From the NCBI RefSeq assembly GCF_014257025.1, contig NZ_JACMSF010000028.1, positions 1 to 64,000 of the forward strand: a DNA stretch of 64,000 nucleotides, read 5' to 3'. Below the pieces are notes generated by a model. The model was not told where the DNA came from, did no database searches, and was given only the letters and a program-made list of their open reading frames with translations. Positions 18,084 to 27,818 of this stretch are shown in pieces (the stretch's first letter is position 1; each line of letters begins with the position of its first letter). This stretch comes from Streptomyces cupreus. Its GTDB lineage: Bacteria; Actinomycetota; Actinomycetes; Streptomycetales; Streptomycetaceae. The translations under genes and the position numbers were made by a program.

Positions 18084-19985
18084 TCACCCGCCCTGCTCGG
18101 ACAGCTCCGCCAAGTACTGCGTGACTGGCCCGAAGGTGAGCAGTCCGCTCTGCGCGCCCGCCGGTTCACCGGCCGCCGGCTGAAGCTGCTGGGCGGCTCG
18201 TTGCATCGCCTCGCGGTCGCCGACGGCGGTGGCCGCCGTGGCCACCAGACACCACAGGGCCTCGAACATGAGGTCACGGGGCGGAGAGGCGATACCCCGC
18301 AGGCAGGCGCGCGCCGCGTGGGTGTCGCCCGCGGCCACCAGGAGGAGGGGGCGTGCCCAGGTCTCGTAGGGTCCCCAGTCGGTCTCGGCGTCCACCACCG
18401 GCGGGAGGCCGTGGCGCAGGTGCAGACTCAGTTCGACCAGGGGCAGCAGACCGTGCGGCAGGCCCGGAATTCCGGCGCCGCCAGGAGCGTGCCGGCCTCC
18501 CGGTAGGCCGCCTCGGCGACGGGCAGCGGCTGGGTCATGGCGGTGCGCAGGGCGCGGTACCAGGTGGTGAACACTGCGACGAGGGGAAGGCCGTACCGGT
18601 CGGCGGCGCTCGCGTGCTGGTCGGCCCCGGTGAAGTCGGACACCGCGCAGCGCGACTGGAGCCGGTCGAGGTGACCGAGGATCTCGTATGTCACCAGGCC
18701 GCCCCGCCCGGAGACGGAGATGATCTCCGCGCCGATGACGTCCCGGCGTGCCGCCAGTCCGGCGCGGTGAAAGGTCTGCATGAACACCACGTTCAACGCG
18801 AAGGCCGGCAGGGAGGTGTCGTCCAGCCCTCGCGCGAGCTGCTCGGCCTGCCGGGCGGCCTGGAAGGCCCGGGCTTGTCCGCCCGAGGCCGGCCGGTCGG
18901 TGGGCAGGGTTCCGCGGGACTCCACGGCGATGGTGGCCAGCAGTCGGCAGCGGGCCGCCTCGTGGCCGTCCGGCGGCAGCGTGCGCAGGGGCGCTCGGCC
19001 GCGGCCACCAGCCACTGAGCCTGTTCGGGGTCGTCGGAGCGGGTCCATACCGCGGGCACGTCGTAAATGCCGATGACGCGGGCGGTGGTTTCCGGGTCCC
19101 CGAGTTGTTCGGCCGCAGCCACCGCGGCGACCCGATGGCGCTGCGCCGCCTCCAGGCCTCCGCCCCCGGTCACCGCCAGGTCCCGCATCAGTCCCGCGGT
19201 GGATTCCAGCCGGGTGCGGGCGTACGAGGGGACAGCGCGTTCGTAGGCGGCGGTCGCCTGCGCCCAGACCTGGGCGGCCGGACCGCCCGGGCCGGGGTCG
19301 AGGTGGTCCGCCTGCCGCAGCAAGTCGCTCTCCAGTCGGCGCAGTCTCGGTCCGAGTTCGATGCCCACCTGGTCGCTCAGCGTGCGCCGGGCACGGCGGA
19401 CGACGGACAGTGCGTCGCTGTGGCGTCCCGACCCGTACAGGGCCAAGGCGAGCAGGTGCCAGGCATTTTCCCGCCACGGGTGCTCGCTGACGTAGGTGTC
19501 CAGCTCGGGTACCGCCTCGGCGGCGGCGCCCAGGGCGAGGTGCGCCTCGGCCCGGGCCTCGACTGCCTGGCACTCCAGGTCGGCGAGCCGGGAGCGCTCG
19601 GAGCGCACCGGGAGGCCTCGCCGATGCCAGCGTAGGCGGGGCCGCGCCACCAGCTCAGCGCCTCGGTGAGTCCGCCCACGGCCTGGGAGGCAACTCCCCG
19701 GCCGCGCGGACGGCTCGCTCGAAACGCCATGCGTCCACGTCCTCCTCGGCGGCCTTGAGGGCGTAGCCCGGGCCCTCGGTGACCAGTACAAGGGGCCGGA
19801 CCCTCGGGGGACGGTCGGGTTCCAGGGCACGGCGCAGCGCCGCCACGAAGGTACGAAGCGTGCTGACGGCGTCGGCCGACGGCTCGGTCCCAGAGGTCCT
19901 CCACGAGCCGGGACACGGGCACGACGCGGCGGCGCGCGACGACGAGCCGGGCCAGGACCGCCTGGTGCATCGGTCCCTTCACGCC
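18084..19985 (-). pseudogene. SARP/BTAD-type regulator, broken by several frameshifts
   Basis: Pieces in three frames line up in order with the intact SARP protein encoded at 35570-37561: VLARLVVARRRVVPVSRLVE; ALRRALEPDRPP; ECQAVEARAEAHLALGAAAE; EHPWRENAWHLLALALYGSG; RVIGIYDVPAVWTRSDDPEQ; FMQTFHRAGLAARRD; TWYRALRT; LMFEALWCLVATAATAVGD. At least four indels separate them. The first about 25 residues (FGILGP-type start) are absent at 19985. The intact paralogue shows what the protein was: a winged helix and BTAD activator with a helical C-terminal region. Now non-functional. Confidence 0.88.
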
Positions 19986-19999
19986 GCGGTCCGTACGGG

Positions 20000-20420
20000 A
20001 CTACGGTGCACGCGTGCGCGGCCGTGCCGCAGAACACGCCACTGGCCACTGCCCACAGCACGTCGCAGTCTCCATTGGCACCCTGCGCTGACGGCATCCA
20101 CGCGGCCGCCTCGGTGAGGGTGTCGGCGTCAGCAGCTCAGGCCATGAGCATCGTGTCCCGGCCTGCGCAGGCGGCCCGTGGCAGCGGGGCGTGAGTACGT
20201 ACGAGGAGGGGGCCGACAGTGGTTCGCCTCCTACGGCGTTCCCGTCCAAGGCAAGCAGCGCCAGCGCCACTCCCCCGGCGATCATGGCGTACACCAAGGC
20301 CAACACCACCGTGAGGCGGCGTTTGCGAAGACATGACCGCTCGGCACCGTGCCGTCGCCGCGGTTCCCCGGGCCCCGTCGACCGTAGAGCTGTTTGTCGT
20401 CCAGGGGTGGATGAGCCCGG
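20000..20420. other. Stretch with a possible membrane-protein fragment
   Basis: About 420 bases between the broken SARP gene and the VanJ-like gene. On the minus strand near 20250-20330 a frame reads VVLALVYAMIAGGVALALLA, a convincing transmembrane helix preceded by basic residues, but it soon loses protein character. This may be the N-terminal stump of a membrane or sensor protein. Nothing else is recognisable. Confidence 0.3.
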
Positions 20421-21488
20421 CTACCGCACGGATGTCAGCGCGATCCGGGCGGCGACCGGCAGGTGGTCGCTGCCGGTGGCGGGCAGGGTGCCAATGTGGG
20501 CGACGGTTGCCGAGCAGGCCATGACCTGGTCGATCCGGGCCAGGGGGAAGTCGGCGGGGAAGCTGAAGGCGAACCCGCGCTCCGCCACGTTCATCCGTGA
20601 GGTCAGCGGGGCCAACCCGCGGTCGTCGACCGTGCCGTTGAGGTCGCCCAGCAAGATCACCGTCTTCAGCTGCTCAGCGGCGATGGCCTTGCCCAGCAGG
20701 TCGGCACTCTCGTCGCGCCAGGAGGATGCGAGGCCGCTCACCCGGATGCGCACCGAGGGCAGGTGCGCGACGTACGCCGCGATCTCGCCGCGCGGTGTGT
20801 GGACCACGGTCCGCAGCCCGCGGCTCCAGGGCCCTGCGAGCCCCTGCGGTTTGATGTCCAGTGGCCGGGGATCGGTGAGCGGGTGCTTCGACCACAGGCC
20901 GACGGTGCCCCGGACCGCGTGGTACGGGTAGTCCGGGGCGAGAGTCTTCTCGTAGGCCTGCAGCTCCTGGGACACCAACTCCTGCAACGCTATGAGATCG
21001 GGCCCTGCGTCGGCCAGGGCGCGGGCCGTGCCCACGGGGTCGGTGTTCTCGTCACTGACGTTGTGCTGCACGACCACCAGCTCGTGCGGTCCGGCCTTCG
21101 CCCCGGGCAAGAGCAGACCGCTGAAGAGGTACGTCCAGGCTGCCACCGGCAGGAGCAGAGCAACCAGAGCGGTGGCCGAACGGCGCAGCAGGCCCAGGCC
21201 GAGCAGTACCAGGACCACCAGGCCAAGCCAGGGCAGGAACACATCCAGCAAACTGCCCAGACGGCCAGGGGAGTTGGGCACCGATCGGTGGAACGCCAGC
21301 AGCCCGGCCGTCAGCACCGCGAACACGGCGGGCACTCGCCCCCGCGTCCCGACCCACCGGCGCCTCGCCTCCGCCTCACCACCCTCGCCCGGAAGCCGCT
21401 GCCTGGCCCAGCGCAGCGCCCACCTGGGCACTGCTGCTTTCACCCTCGATGTCACACCGCTGTACGACCGCTCCACCTGGCTTTCCAT
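20421..21488 (-). CDS. Membrane-anchored EEP-family phosphatase, VanJ-like
   Basis: A 355-residue protein of the endonuclease/exonuclease/phosphatase fold. Three hydrophobic N-terminal helices (VPAVFAVLTAGLLAF, FLPWLGLVVLVLLGLGLL, ALVALLLPVAAWTYLFSGLL) are followed by an external catalytic domain. Its metal-binding motifs are VVVQHNVSDEN, LIALQEL, ILLGDLNGT and TGSDHLPVAARI. Streptomyces VanJ and StaP have this architecture and confer resistance to teicoplanin-type glycopeptides, probably by acting on undecaprenyl lipid carriers. Function here is inferred from architecture only; no van genes accompany it. The ATG at 21488 is kept, though the true start may be slightly internal. Confidence 0.82.
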   Translation of the reverse strand: MESQVERSYSGVTSRVKAAVPRWALRWARQRLPGEGGEAEARRRWVGTRGRVPAVFAVLTAGLLAFHRSVPNSPGRLGSLLDVFLPWLGLVVLVLLGLGLLRRSATALVALLLPVAAWTYLFSGLLLPGAKAGPHELVVVQHNVSDENTDPVGTARALADAGPDLIALQELVSQELQAYEKTLAPDYPYHAVRGTVGLWSKHPLTDPRPLDIKPQGLAGPWSRGLRTVVHTPRGEIAAYVAHLPSVRIRVSGLASSWRDESADLLGKAIAAEQLKTVILLGDLNGTVDDRGLAPLTSRMNVAERGFAFSFPADFPLARIDQVMACSATVAHIGTLPATGSDHLPVAARIALTSVR

Positions 21489-21697
21489 CCGCTCGGCTCG
21501 TCACCCAAGACGAACCGCCAGGTGATTCAGTTTCCGCTCCCCCCGTCAGCGCCTGCTCTGCTTAACCGGCTCTGTCGGCTGACCAGTTGGTGGAAAACGG
21601 TGGCTGGTTCTCTCTCCTGCCTTCTCGTCCTGCCGAAGCTCAACTGGACGTAGGTATGGACCAGTTGTCGATGTCGGCGTAACCTCCCGGCTAGCGT

Positions 21698-21711
21698 TGA
21701 GAGCGCTCTCA
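21698..21711. promoter_or_regulatory. 14-bp palindrome, LacI-family-like operator
   Basis: TGAGAGCGCTCTCA is a perfect palindrome 64 bp upstream of the protease start codon. LacI-family regulators of Streptomyces such as CebR recognise TGGGAGCGCTCCCA-type sites, so this is a plausible operator. No LacI gene is present in the window. Confidence 0.5.
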
Positions 21712-21775
21712 CCGTCCGCGCGCCTGCTGCTGTCAGCCGGCATACCCCCACAGCGAACGGAAGGAAGCAACCCCC

Positions 21776-22909
21776 ATGCGCCACATGCAATCACGCCCTG
21801 CTGCCGCTCTGCTGCTCGCCCTCGGAGCCGCAGGCGCCTCCCTCACCCCCACCGCCCAGGCCGCACCCGGCGTGCCCGAGATGTCGCCGGGGCTCGTGCA
21901 GGCGATGCAGCGGGACCTGCACCTGACGAAGTCCGAAGCCGAGCACCGGCTGTCGGCGGAGCGGCATGCGATCACCGTGGATCGGCGCGTCAAGAGCCTG
22001 GCCGGCAGCTCCTACGCGGGCAGCTGGTTCGACGCGGACACCGGCAGACTGACGGTCGCCACGACCGATCCGGCGCTGGCCGGGGAACTACGCGCCGCGG
22101 GCGCCGACGTCCGCCAAGCCGTCTATTCCGCGGCCCGGCTGGACGCCACGAAGAAGCAGCTCGACAAGGCCGAAGCGCCCAAAGGCGTCGCCGCGTGGCG
22201 GGTGGACCACAAGGCCAACCGCGTGGTGGTGGACGTCGTCGCATCACAGCGTTCTGATAACGATGTCAGATCCTTCGTGGAAGGGGCGCTCAGGGCCGGC
22301 CCCGTCCAGATCCGCGAAGTGAACGCGCCTCCCCAGCCGTTCGCCGCCGGAACCGTCGGCGGCGACCCCTACTACACGGGCAACGTCCGCTGTTCCATAG
22401 GCTTCTCGGTCCATGGCGGCTTCGTCACCGCCGGCCACTGCGGGCAGAGCGGCGCTGCGGTCAGGGGCTGGGACCACACCGCCGTCGGCACCTTCCAGGG
22501 CTCGTCATTCCCGGAAAACGACTACGCCTGGGTGAGTGTGGGCAACGGCTGGTGGACCGTGCCCGTGGTGCTCGGCTGGGGCACGGTCCCCGACCAACTG
22601 GTGCGCGGCTCGAACGAGGCTCCCGTCGGTGCGTCGATCTGCCGCTCCGGTTCCACGACGCGCTGGCACTGCGGGACCGTCCTCGCGAAGAACGAGACGG
22701 TGAACTACAGCCAGGGCGCTGTGCACCAGCTCACCAAGACCAGCGTGTGCGCCGAACCGGGCGACTCCGGAGGCTCCTTCATCTCCGGCGACCAGGCCCA
22801 GGGCGTCACCTCCGGCGGGTGGGGCAACTGCTCCAGCGGCGGCCAGACGTGGTACCAGCCGGTCAACGAGATCCTGAACCGCTACGGCCTGCGCCTGCAC
22901 ACGGCGTGA
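21776..22909 (+). CDS. Secreted S1 serine protease (streptogrisin / alpha-lytic type)
   Basis: A 377-residue preproprotein. Residues 1-30 are a signal peptide (AAALLLALGAAGASLTPTAQ, A-rich cleavage). Residues about 35-190 are a prodomain of the alpha-lytic protease type, which acts as a folding chaperone and is cleaved off. The mature chymotrypsin-like domain from about 195 carries His221 (VTAGHC), Asp249 (ENDYAWV) and Ser331 (EPGDSGGS), with two likely disulfide pairs. The end has no extra chitin-binding domain. GGAAGGAAG precedes the ATG at 21776; a second ATG lies three codons in. A LacI-type palindrome upstream suggests nutrient-linked control. Confidence 0.95.
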   Translation: MRHMQSRPAAALLLALGAAGASLTPTAQAAPGVPEMSPGLVQAMQRDLHLTKSEAEHRLSAERHAITVDRRVKSLAGSSYAGSWFDADTGRLTVATTDPALAGELRAAGADVRQAVYSAARLDATKKQLDKAEAPKGVAAWRVDHKANRVVVDVVASQRSDNDVRSFVEGALRAGPVQIREVNAPPQPFAAGTVGGDPYYTGNVRCSIGFSVHGGFVTAGHCGQSGAAVRGWDHTAVGTFQGSSFPENDYAWVSVGNGWWTVPVVLGWGTVPDQLVRGSNEAPVGASICRSGSTTRWHCGTVLAKNETVNYSQGAVHQLTKTSVCAEPGDSGGSFISGDQAQGVTSGGWGNCSSGGQTWYQPVNEILNRYGLRLHTA

Positions 22910-23079
22910 GCGTCGGGCGTCCTGCGCACGGCGACGCGGCGGAGCTCCCGAGCCAGTGACCTCCACTGCCTGGCGACTACTGGCGGCCTGGCCGGGCTAG
23001 CGGTGGATTCCTCAAACGGTGTACACATACCGGCGCCGTAAGACGCGGGTTGAAGGTGCAGGTCTTCCCATACCCAGGG

Positions 23080-23245
23080 CCAGGGCCGAGCTCGGGCGTT
23101 GAGCTGGGCGCTTGCGGTCCTGACCGCCCAGATCCTCCAGCCCCGTCCTGGCCAGCGCGGTTGAAGCGATGCAACCAACGGCGAACCGTCGTGGGGCTGC
23201 ACCTCAACTCGTCCGCACTGGCCGGGACTCGCTCGTAGACCTGGG
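23080..23245 (-). pseudogene. IS630-type transposase, N-terminal HTH remnant
   Basis: The minus strand reads SADELRCSPTTVRRWLHRFN followed by RAGQDGAGG, the helix-turn-helix of an IS630-family transposase. Everything downstream has lost the family sequence. Only this small piece remains between the protease gene and the trypco2 gene. Confidence 0.6.
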
Positions 23246-23335
23246 CGTGTCAAGGTCAAACACATCCGGTTCGCATACGAACAAGGTGGACGCCTGGCAG
23301 ACTCGTGACATCGACATAGGTGGAGGCAGCATCTG

Positions 23336-23647
23336 ATGAGCGATCCCGAGGGCGTGCCGCTGGCCGACTACATCCGCGTAGTCCGCGATCAGTTGGAGAC
23401 CGCACAGCAGGAAGGGGCGGGCCGCGGGGTCAAGTTCGGCGTCGGGGCTGTGGAGCTGGAGTTCGAGGTCACGATGGCGCGGGAGGCAAGCGGGCGCGGC
23501 GGGCTGAAGCTGTGGGTGGTCGAGGCGGGCGCCGACGGCAAGCACAGCGGCGGCCGGACTCAGCGTGTGCGGATGACCCTTGCTCCCACCGACGACGCAG
23601 GCCGACCGCTGTCGGTCACCGACCGGCTGCCTGAACTCCCGCGCTGA
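23336..23647 (+). CDS. Trypco2 domain protein (trypsin-co-occurring)
   Basis: A 103-residue protein (MSDPEGVPLADYIRVVRDQL onward) of the small family named for its co-occurrence with trypsin-like proteins in predicted conflict systems. It has an N-terminal helix and a strand-rich body (FGVGAVELEFEVTMARE, GLKLWVVEAGAD, TQRVRMTLAP), ending in VTDRLPELP. GTGGAGG precedes the ATG. Its stop is five bases before the GTG of the trypsin/STAND gene, so the two are co-transcribed. The proposed role of such proteins (Aravind group's comparative genomics) is as an adaptor or recognition part of an NTP-dependent immune or conflict system; there is no direct experimental role that I know of. Confidence 0.8.
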   Translation: MSDPEGVPLADYIRVVRDQLETAQQEGAGRGVKFGVGAVELEFEVTMAREASGRGGLKLWVVEAGADGKHSGGRTQRVRMTLAPTDDAGRPLSVTDRLPELPR

Positions 23648-23652
23648 GGCCG

Positions 23653-26600
23653 GTGGTGGACTCACTCGCCGGGCGGTGTGCCGAAGTCCTGGTCGAGCAG
23701 GACGGCGGTACCGGGTACGGCTCGGGGCTGCGGCTGGCGACATCCCTGGTGGTGACGGCCGGGCATGTGGTTGAGGGCGGTGGCTTGGTCAGGGTGCGAC
23801 TGTCCGGCGGCGCCCCCGACGAGATCGTCGTCACCGGCCGGACGGTGTGGCGAGGTGACCGGCTGGACGTCGCGCTTGTCGAACTCGCTCCGGACGTCCC
23901 CCTCGACGAGGTCGCGCCGATGGCCATCGGAGTCGTACCGGACGAGACTGACGGACGGCTTGCGTTCACCGCGATCGGCTTTCCGCGCCATCAGAGCTGG
24001 ACGGACACGGACACGGCGACCTGGCGCGACAGCGACCAGATCGACGGGGTGATCCCGCTCGGGTCGAGTGTGAAGCGGGGCCGCCTGCTGCTGCATCGGG
24101 CGGACGGCCGCCGCCTGGAAGCACGCGACTGGAGCGGCTTCTCGGGAGCGGGCGTCGTCTGTGAAGCGTCGGCCGTCGGCGTCGTCGTGGAGTCGGCCCA
24201 CTCGGGCGCGCTGGAGGCCGTACGACTGGCTACTGTGATCGGCGCGTACGAGCCGCGCGCGGAAGGCGAGCGCGAGCCCGAACCGAGCGCCACCGCAGCA
24301 CGTCAACTGCTGGCATCGCACGGCGTCTTGCCACAAACCCTGAGCGGGACGGAGCGGCGTCGCCCGGCCTACGAGGCGATGCTTCGTCAGTACGCAGCCC
24401 GGTGCGCCGAACTGACCGGCCGCGACCGGGAACTCACCGACCTCCTGACGTTCGCGACCGGGCCGGACCCCTACCTCATGCTCGTCGCCGGTCCGTGGGC
24501 CGGAAAGACCTCGCTGGTCACCCACTTCGCCACGGGGTCCCACCCCGCGCTGGACGTGGTGTCGTTCGTCATCTCACGGCGCGATGGGCAGATGCGCGTC
24601 CAGCAGTTCCACCGGGCCATGTGTGATCAACTCGCCGCCTTGCTGGGCGAGTTCCCGCCCGCCGAACCGGACGCGGCCGCCTTCCTCAGCCTCTGGGGAC
24701 GCGCGATGCGGATCCCCGGACGGTCCCTGCTGCTGCTCGTCGACGGCCTGGACGAGAACGACTACCGCGAGCTGGCCGAGCCCAGCATCGCCGCGCAGCT
24801 CCCGACCACGCTCGGTCCGACCGCACACGTCCTGGTGACAAGCCGCCATTCCGACCTGCCGCTCGACGTCGACGGCAACCACCCGCTGCGCACCTGCCGC
24901 CGCCAGACGCTGACACCATTCCCCGCAGCGAAAAGCCTGCTCCTGCGCGCCCGCCAAGAGCTGGATCACCTGCTCACCGAACCTCTCCCGCGCACCGTCC
25001 TGACCACGATGACGGCCGCCGGCGGCGCGCTGAGCAACAGGGACATCGCCTCGATCGTCAACGACTCCCCGCTGACGATCCGCAGGACCCTGGAACGACA
25101 GCTCTCCCGGGTCGTGGAACCGCGCCCCGGTACACCGACCCGGTACACCCTCGCCCATGACACCCTGGCCGCCGCAGTCCAGGAGGACCTGGAACCCGAG
25201 GAGTTCACCCACACCCGCACCGCCATCGACGACTGGGCCCTCGGCTTCGCCACGGCCAACTGGCCCGACGACACCCCGGACTACCTGACCGAGGCGTACC
25301 CGACCCTCCTGCTCACCGAAGGCGCCGGCCGAACGCTGGCAGCCCTGGCCTCCCCCGCGCGCCGCGCCCTCCTCCGCCGCCGCACCGACGGCGATCTGGC
25401 CGCCCTGTCCGAACTGTCCAACGCAGCAAGGCTCCTCGAGGCGGCCCCCGACTGCGACCTCACCCTGCTGACGCGGGTGTCACTGCTCCGCAGGCAAATC
25501 GAGGCCGACAACTTCACCATGCCCGCCACGTATCCGCTGCTGCTGGTACGCCTCGGCCGAGCCGAGGAGGGCATCCAGCTCGCCCGTACCCTGCAGAACG
25601 TCTACGTGCAGGCCGACGCTCTGCTGGCGATCGGCGAGCACCTGCTGGACAGCCGGCCGGCCGAGGCACGGAACCTCATCCACGAAGCCATGGCCGTACC
25701 GGGGAGGTTGTCCCTGGAGCGGATGGCACATACGGTGCGCGCAGCCCTCCCGCTTGCGCGGCACGGCGAACCAGCCGCCGCCGATCTCGCTCGCGAAGCC
25801 CTCACCGACAGCGGCGACGAGCGAGGCTGGTCCCTCACCACCGTCGCCGACACCCTGGCCGAGATCGATCCCGCGCTGACACGGACCCTCATCGAGGAGG
25901 CCATCGCACACGCCGATGCCGAGGACCGCCCCGACTTCTGCGGCCTCCTCGCGCCGGCGTTCGCCGCGCTCGGCGACCTCGACCGCCTCGTCCAGCACCT
26001 CGCCGACCTGGACCGGGACGACAGGAAACGAGCCCTCCTCACCGCCTGCGGCGAGCACTTCGCCAAGGGAGGCCGCCGTAACGTGCCCGAGGTGCTCCTC
26101 ACCGCCTTGAACCATGAGTTCACCGCCTCCGAACTCGTGGAATCAGCCCCCTACCAGGACGAGGACCGGGCCCGCCACCTGCTCGCCCTGCCCGCCCAGT
26201 CCTCTCCCGGTCTCGATCTTGACGAGCTCGCCTATAAGGCCCTCGCCGCCCACGGCCTCGATCCTCGCCGACCCGGGGCCTCCGACGAGCTGCTCGCCGA
26301 CGCCGCAGCGTCAGCCCTGATCAACGGCCACCTCTCGCTGGCAGTCTCTCTGGCCCAGGACATCGCCAACCCCTCCGTCCGTGCGGACCACCTCGCAGAG
26401 ACCGCCCTGGGGCTGCTCGACTCCGATACGCCCCAGAACGCCGCTGTCGTGGCACGCGAGGTGGAGGCTGCCCTCGACGAGACCAGGAACACGCCGCCGC
26501 CCACCGTCCTGGCGGCCTTCGCCCGGGCCGCTGACACCGCCGGACGAGCGGACCTGGCCATGCCGGCCCTGGAACTGGCCCTTCACACGGTGCTGCAGGA

Positions 26601-27729
26601 CAGCGACGACAGCCATACCAGGTGGGAGGCGCAGGCTGTGGCAAGCACAGCCGCCCGGCTTGACCGCCTCGACCACACCCTGACGATCGCGAAGGGGGTC
26701 GAGGCAGATCAGCTCGACCGCATCGACATACTGCTGCACGCCGCCACGGCTGTCGCGGCGCACGGCAATCACCGCACCGCCGATCTCGATCTGCTCATCG
26801 CCCAGGTGACCGAAGGCATCGAGAAGTCCACGGACCCGAGCGTCGCAGGCTGGCGCACCCGCGTCACTCACGAGCTCATCTCCCTCCACCTCCGCGCCGG
26901 GCACGCCGAAACGGCCCTCGCTCTGGCACGCCGGCTCGCCAAGACCGACCTTCCCGGCCGCACACTCCAGTTCCGTGCGCACCTGGTGTCGGACGACATC
27001 CCCTCAGCGATCTCCCTGATCCACGAAACGGCCCTGACCATGCCCTCGGGTTCCCCGCGGGGCCCAGCCCGCTGTCAGGAACTGGCAGCCGCAATGATCG
27101 TCGAGATGTGCGACGCCGGCCACCAGCACCTGTGCCGCGATGTCACGGCTCTACTCGCCCGAACCGCAGACCCCGGCGTAACGCTGGAAAGCGGCCTCTG
27201 GGCCCGTCCTTGGCTCACCACAGCGTGCCTGGCCACCGGCCTCACCGACGATTTCACCCGCCTCCTGGATACGCTCCAGCACGCGACCCTGGTCACGGGC
27301 GCCGACTACGGAACCCAAACCGTGCCGGTGGAAACAGTCGTCCGCCTGCGCCTGTGGGATCGCTTTCACGCCGAAGCCCGCCGACTGAGCGAAGTGCTGG
27401 CCGAGGTCGTGCTGACCGACATGATCAAAGCGATGCTGGAGGCAGGCCTCCTGACCGAGGCACTCCCCCTCATCGACGACCTCCAGGACGACGCCGCCTA
27501 CTGCCTGGCCCTCGCCGCGGCCACCACCTCCCCGCCGCCTGTCGACCTGGTCAAGCGCTCCCTGGCCCACGGCTTCACCGAGGACGTCATTGCCCCACTG
27601 GCCGCCCTGGAACCGGCGTGCCTGCAAGAGATCGCAGCCCAGCTCGGAGTGATCCGGCTCCCCGCCGAACAGATGACGCATCGAGCCCCCATCCGCACTG
27701 GGGCATCGGACCTTCCCCAGAAGCTGTGA
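23653..27729 (+). CDS. Trypsin-like protease fused to STAND NTPase with helical repeats
   Basis: A 1358-residue protein. Residues 1-200 are a trypsin-like domain with a complete triad: His38 (VVTAGHVVEGG), Asp72 (RLDVALVEL) and Ser164 (SGFSGAG). Residues about 250-530 are a STAND-type P-loop NTPase: GRDRELTDLL start motif, Walker A GPWAGKT (280-286), Walker B LLLLVDGLDE (359-368) and a VLVTSRHSD sensor strand (393-401). From about 560 to the end the protein is alpha-helical with repeated helix pairs, probably a TPR-like sensor array. STAND proteins of this kind act as bacterial NLR-like sensors: ligand binding to the repeats drives oligomerisation and activates the effector, here presumably the protease. 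GTG start immediately after trypco2. Confidence 0.88.
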   Translation: MVDSLAGRCAEVLVEQDGGTGYGSGLRLATSLVVTAGHVVEGGGLVRVRLSGGAPDEIVVTGRTVWRGDRLDVALVELAPDVPLDEVAPMAIGVVPDETDGRLAFTAIGFPRHQSWTDTDTATWRDSDQIDGVIPLGSSVKRGRLLLHRADGRRLEARDWSGFSGAGVVCEASAVGVVVESAHSGALEAVRLATVIGAYEPRAEGEREPEPSATAARQLLASHGVLPQTLSGTERRRPAYEAMLRQYAARCAELTGRDRELTDLLTFATGPDPYLMLVAGPWAGKTSLVTHFATGSHPALDVVSFVISRRDGQMRVQQFHRAMCDQLAALLGEFPPAEPDAAAFLSLWGRAMRIPGRSLLLLVDGLDENDYRELAEPSIAAQLPTTLGPTAHVLVTSRHSDLPLDVDGNHPLRTCRRQTLTPFPAAKSLLLRARQELDHLLTEPLPRTVLTTMTAAGGALSNRDIASIVNDSPLTIRRTLERQLSRVVEPRPGTPTRYTLAHDTLAAAVQEDLEPEEFTHTRTAIDDWALGFATANWPDDTPDYLTEAYPTLLLTEGAGRTLAALASPARRALLRRRTDGDLAALSELSNAARLLEAAPDCDLTLLTRVSLLRRQIEADNFTMPATYPLLLVRLGRAEEGIQLARTLQNVYVQADALLAIGEHLLDSRPAEARNLIHEAMAVPGRLSLERMAHTVRAALPLARHGEPAAADLAREALTDSGDERGWSLTTVADTLAEIDPALTRTLIEEAIAHADAEDRPDFCGLLAPAFAALGDLDRLVQHLADLDRDDRKRALLTACGEHFAKGGRRNVPEVLLTALNHEFTASELVESAPYQDEDRARHLLALPAQSSPGLDLDELAYKALAAHGLDPRRPGASDELLADAAASALINGHLSLAVSLAQDIANPSVRADHLAETALGLLDSDTPQNAAVVAREVEAALDETRNTPPPTVLAAFARAADTAGRADLAMPALELALHTVLQDSDDSHTRWEAQAVASTAARLDRLDHTLTIAKGVEADQLDRIDILLHAATAVAAHGNHRTADLDLLIAQVTEGIEKSTDPSVAGWRTRVTHELISLHLRAGHAETALALARRLAKTDLPGRTLQFRAHLVSDDIPSAISLIHETALTMPSGSPRGPARCQELAAAMIVEMCDAGHQHLCRDVTALLARTADPGVTLESGLWARPWLTTACLATGLTDDFTRLLDTLQHATLVTGADYGTQTVPVETVVRLRLWDRFHAEARRLSEVLAEVVLTDMIKAMLEAGLLTEALPLIDDLQDDAAYCLALAAATTSPPPVDLVKRSLAHGFTEDVIAPLAALEPACLQEIAAQLGVIRLPAEQMTHRAPIRTGASDLPQKL

Positions 27730-27818
27730 AGCACGCGGGACGAGCCGTGTTGCGTTGCGCCAGGACTACGCGGCTGGAGTCTTCGGAGCAGCAAGGGACA
27801 GAAACTCGTTGGGACTAC

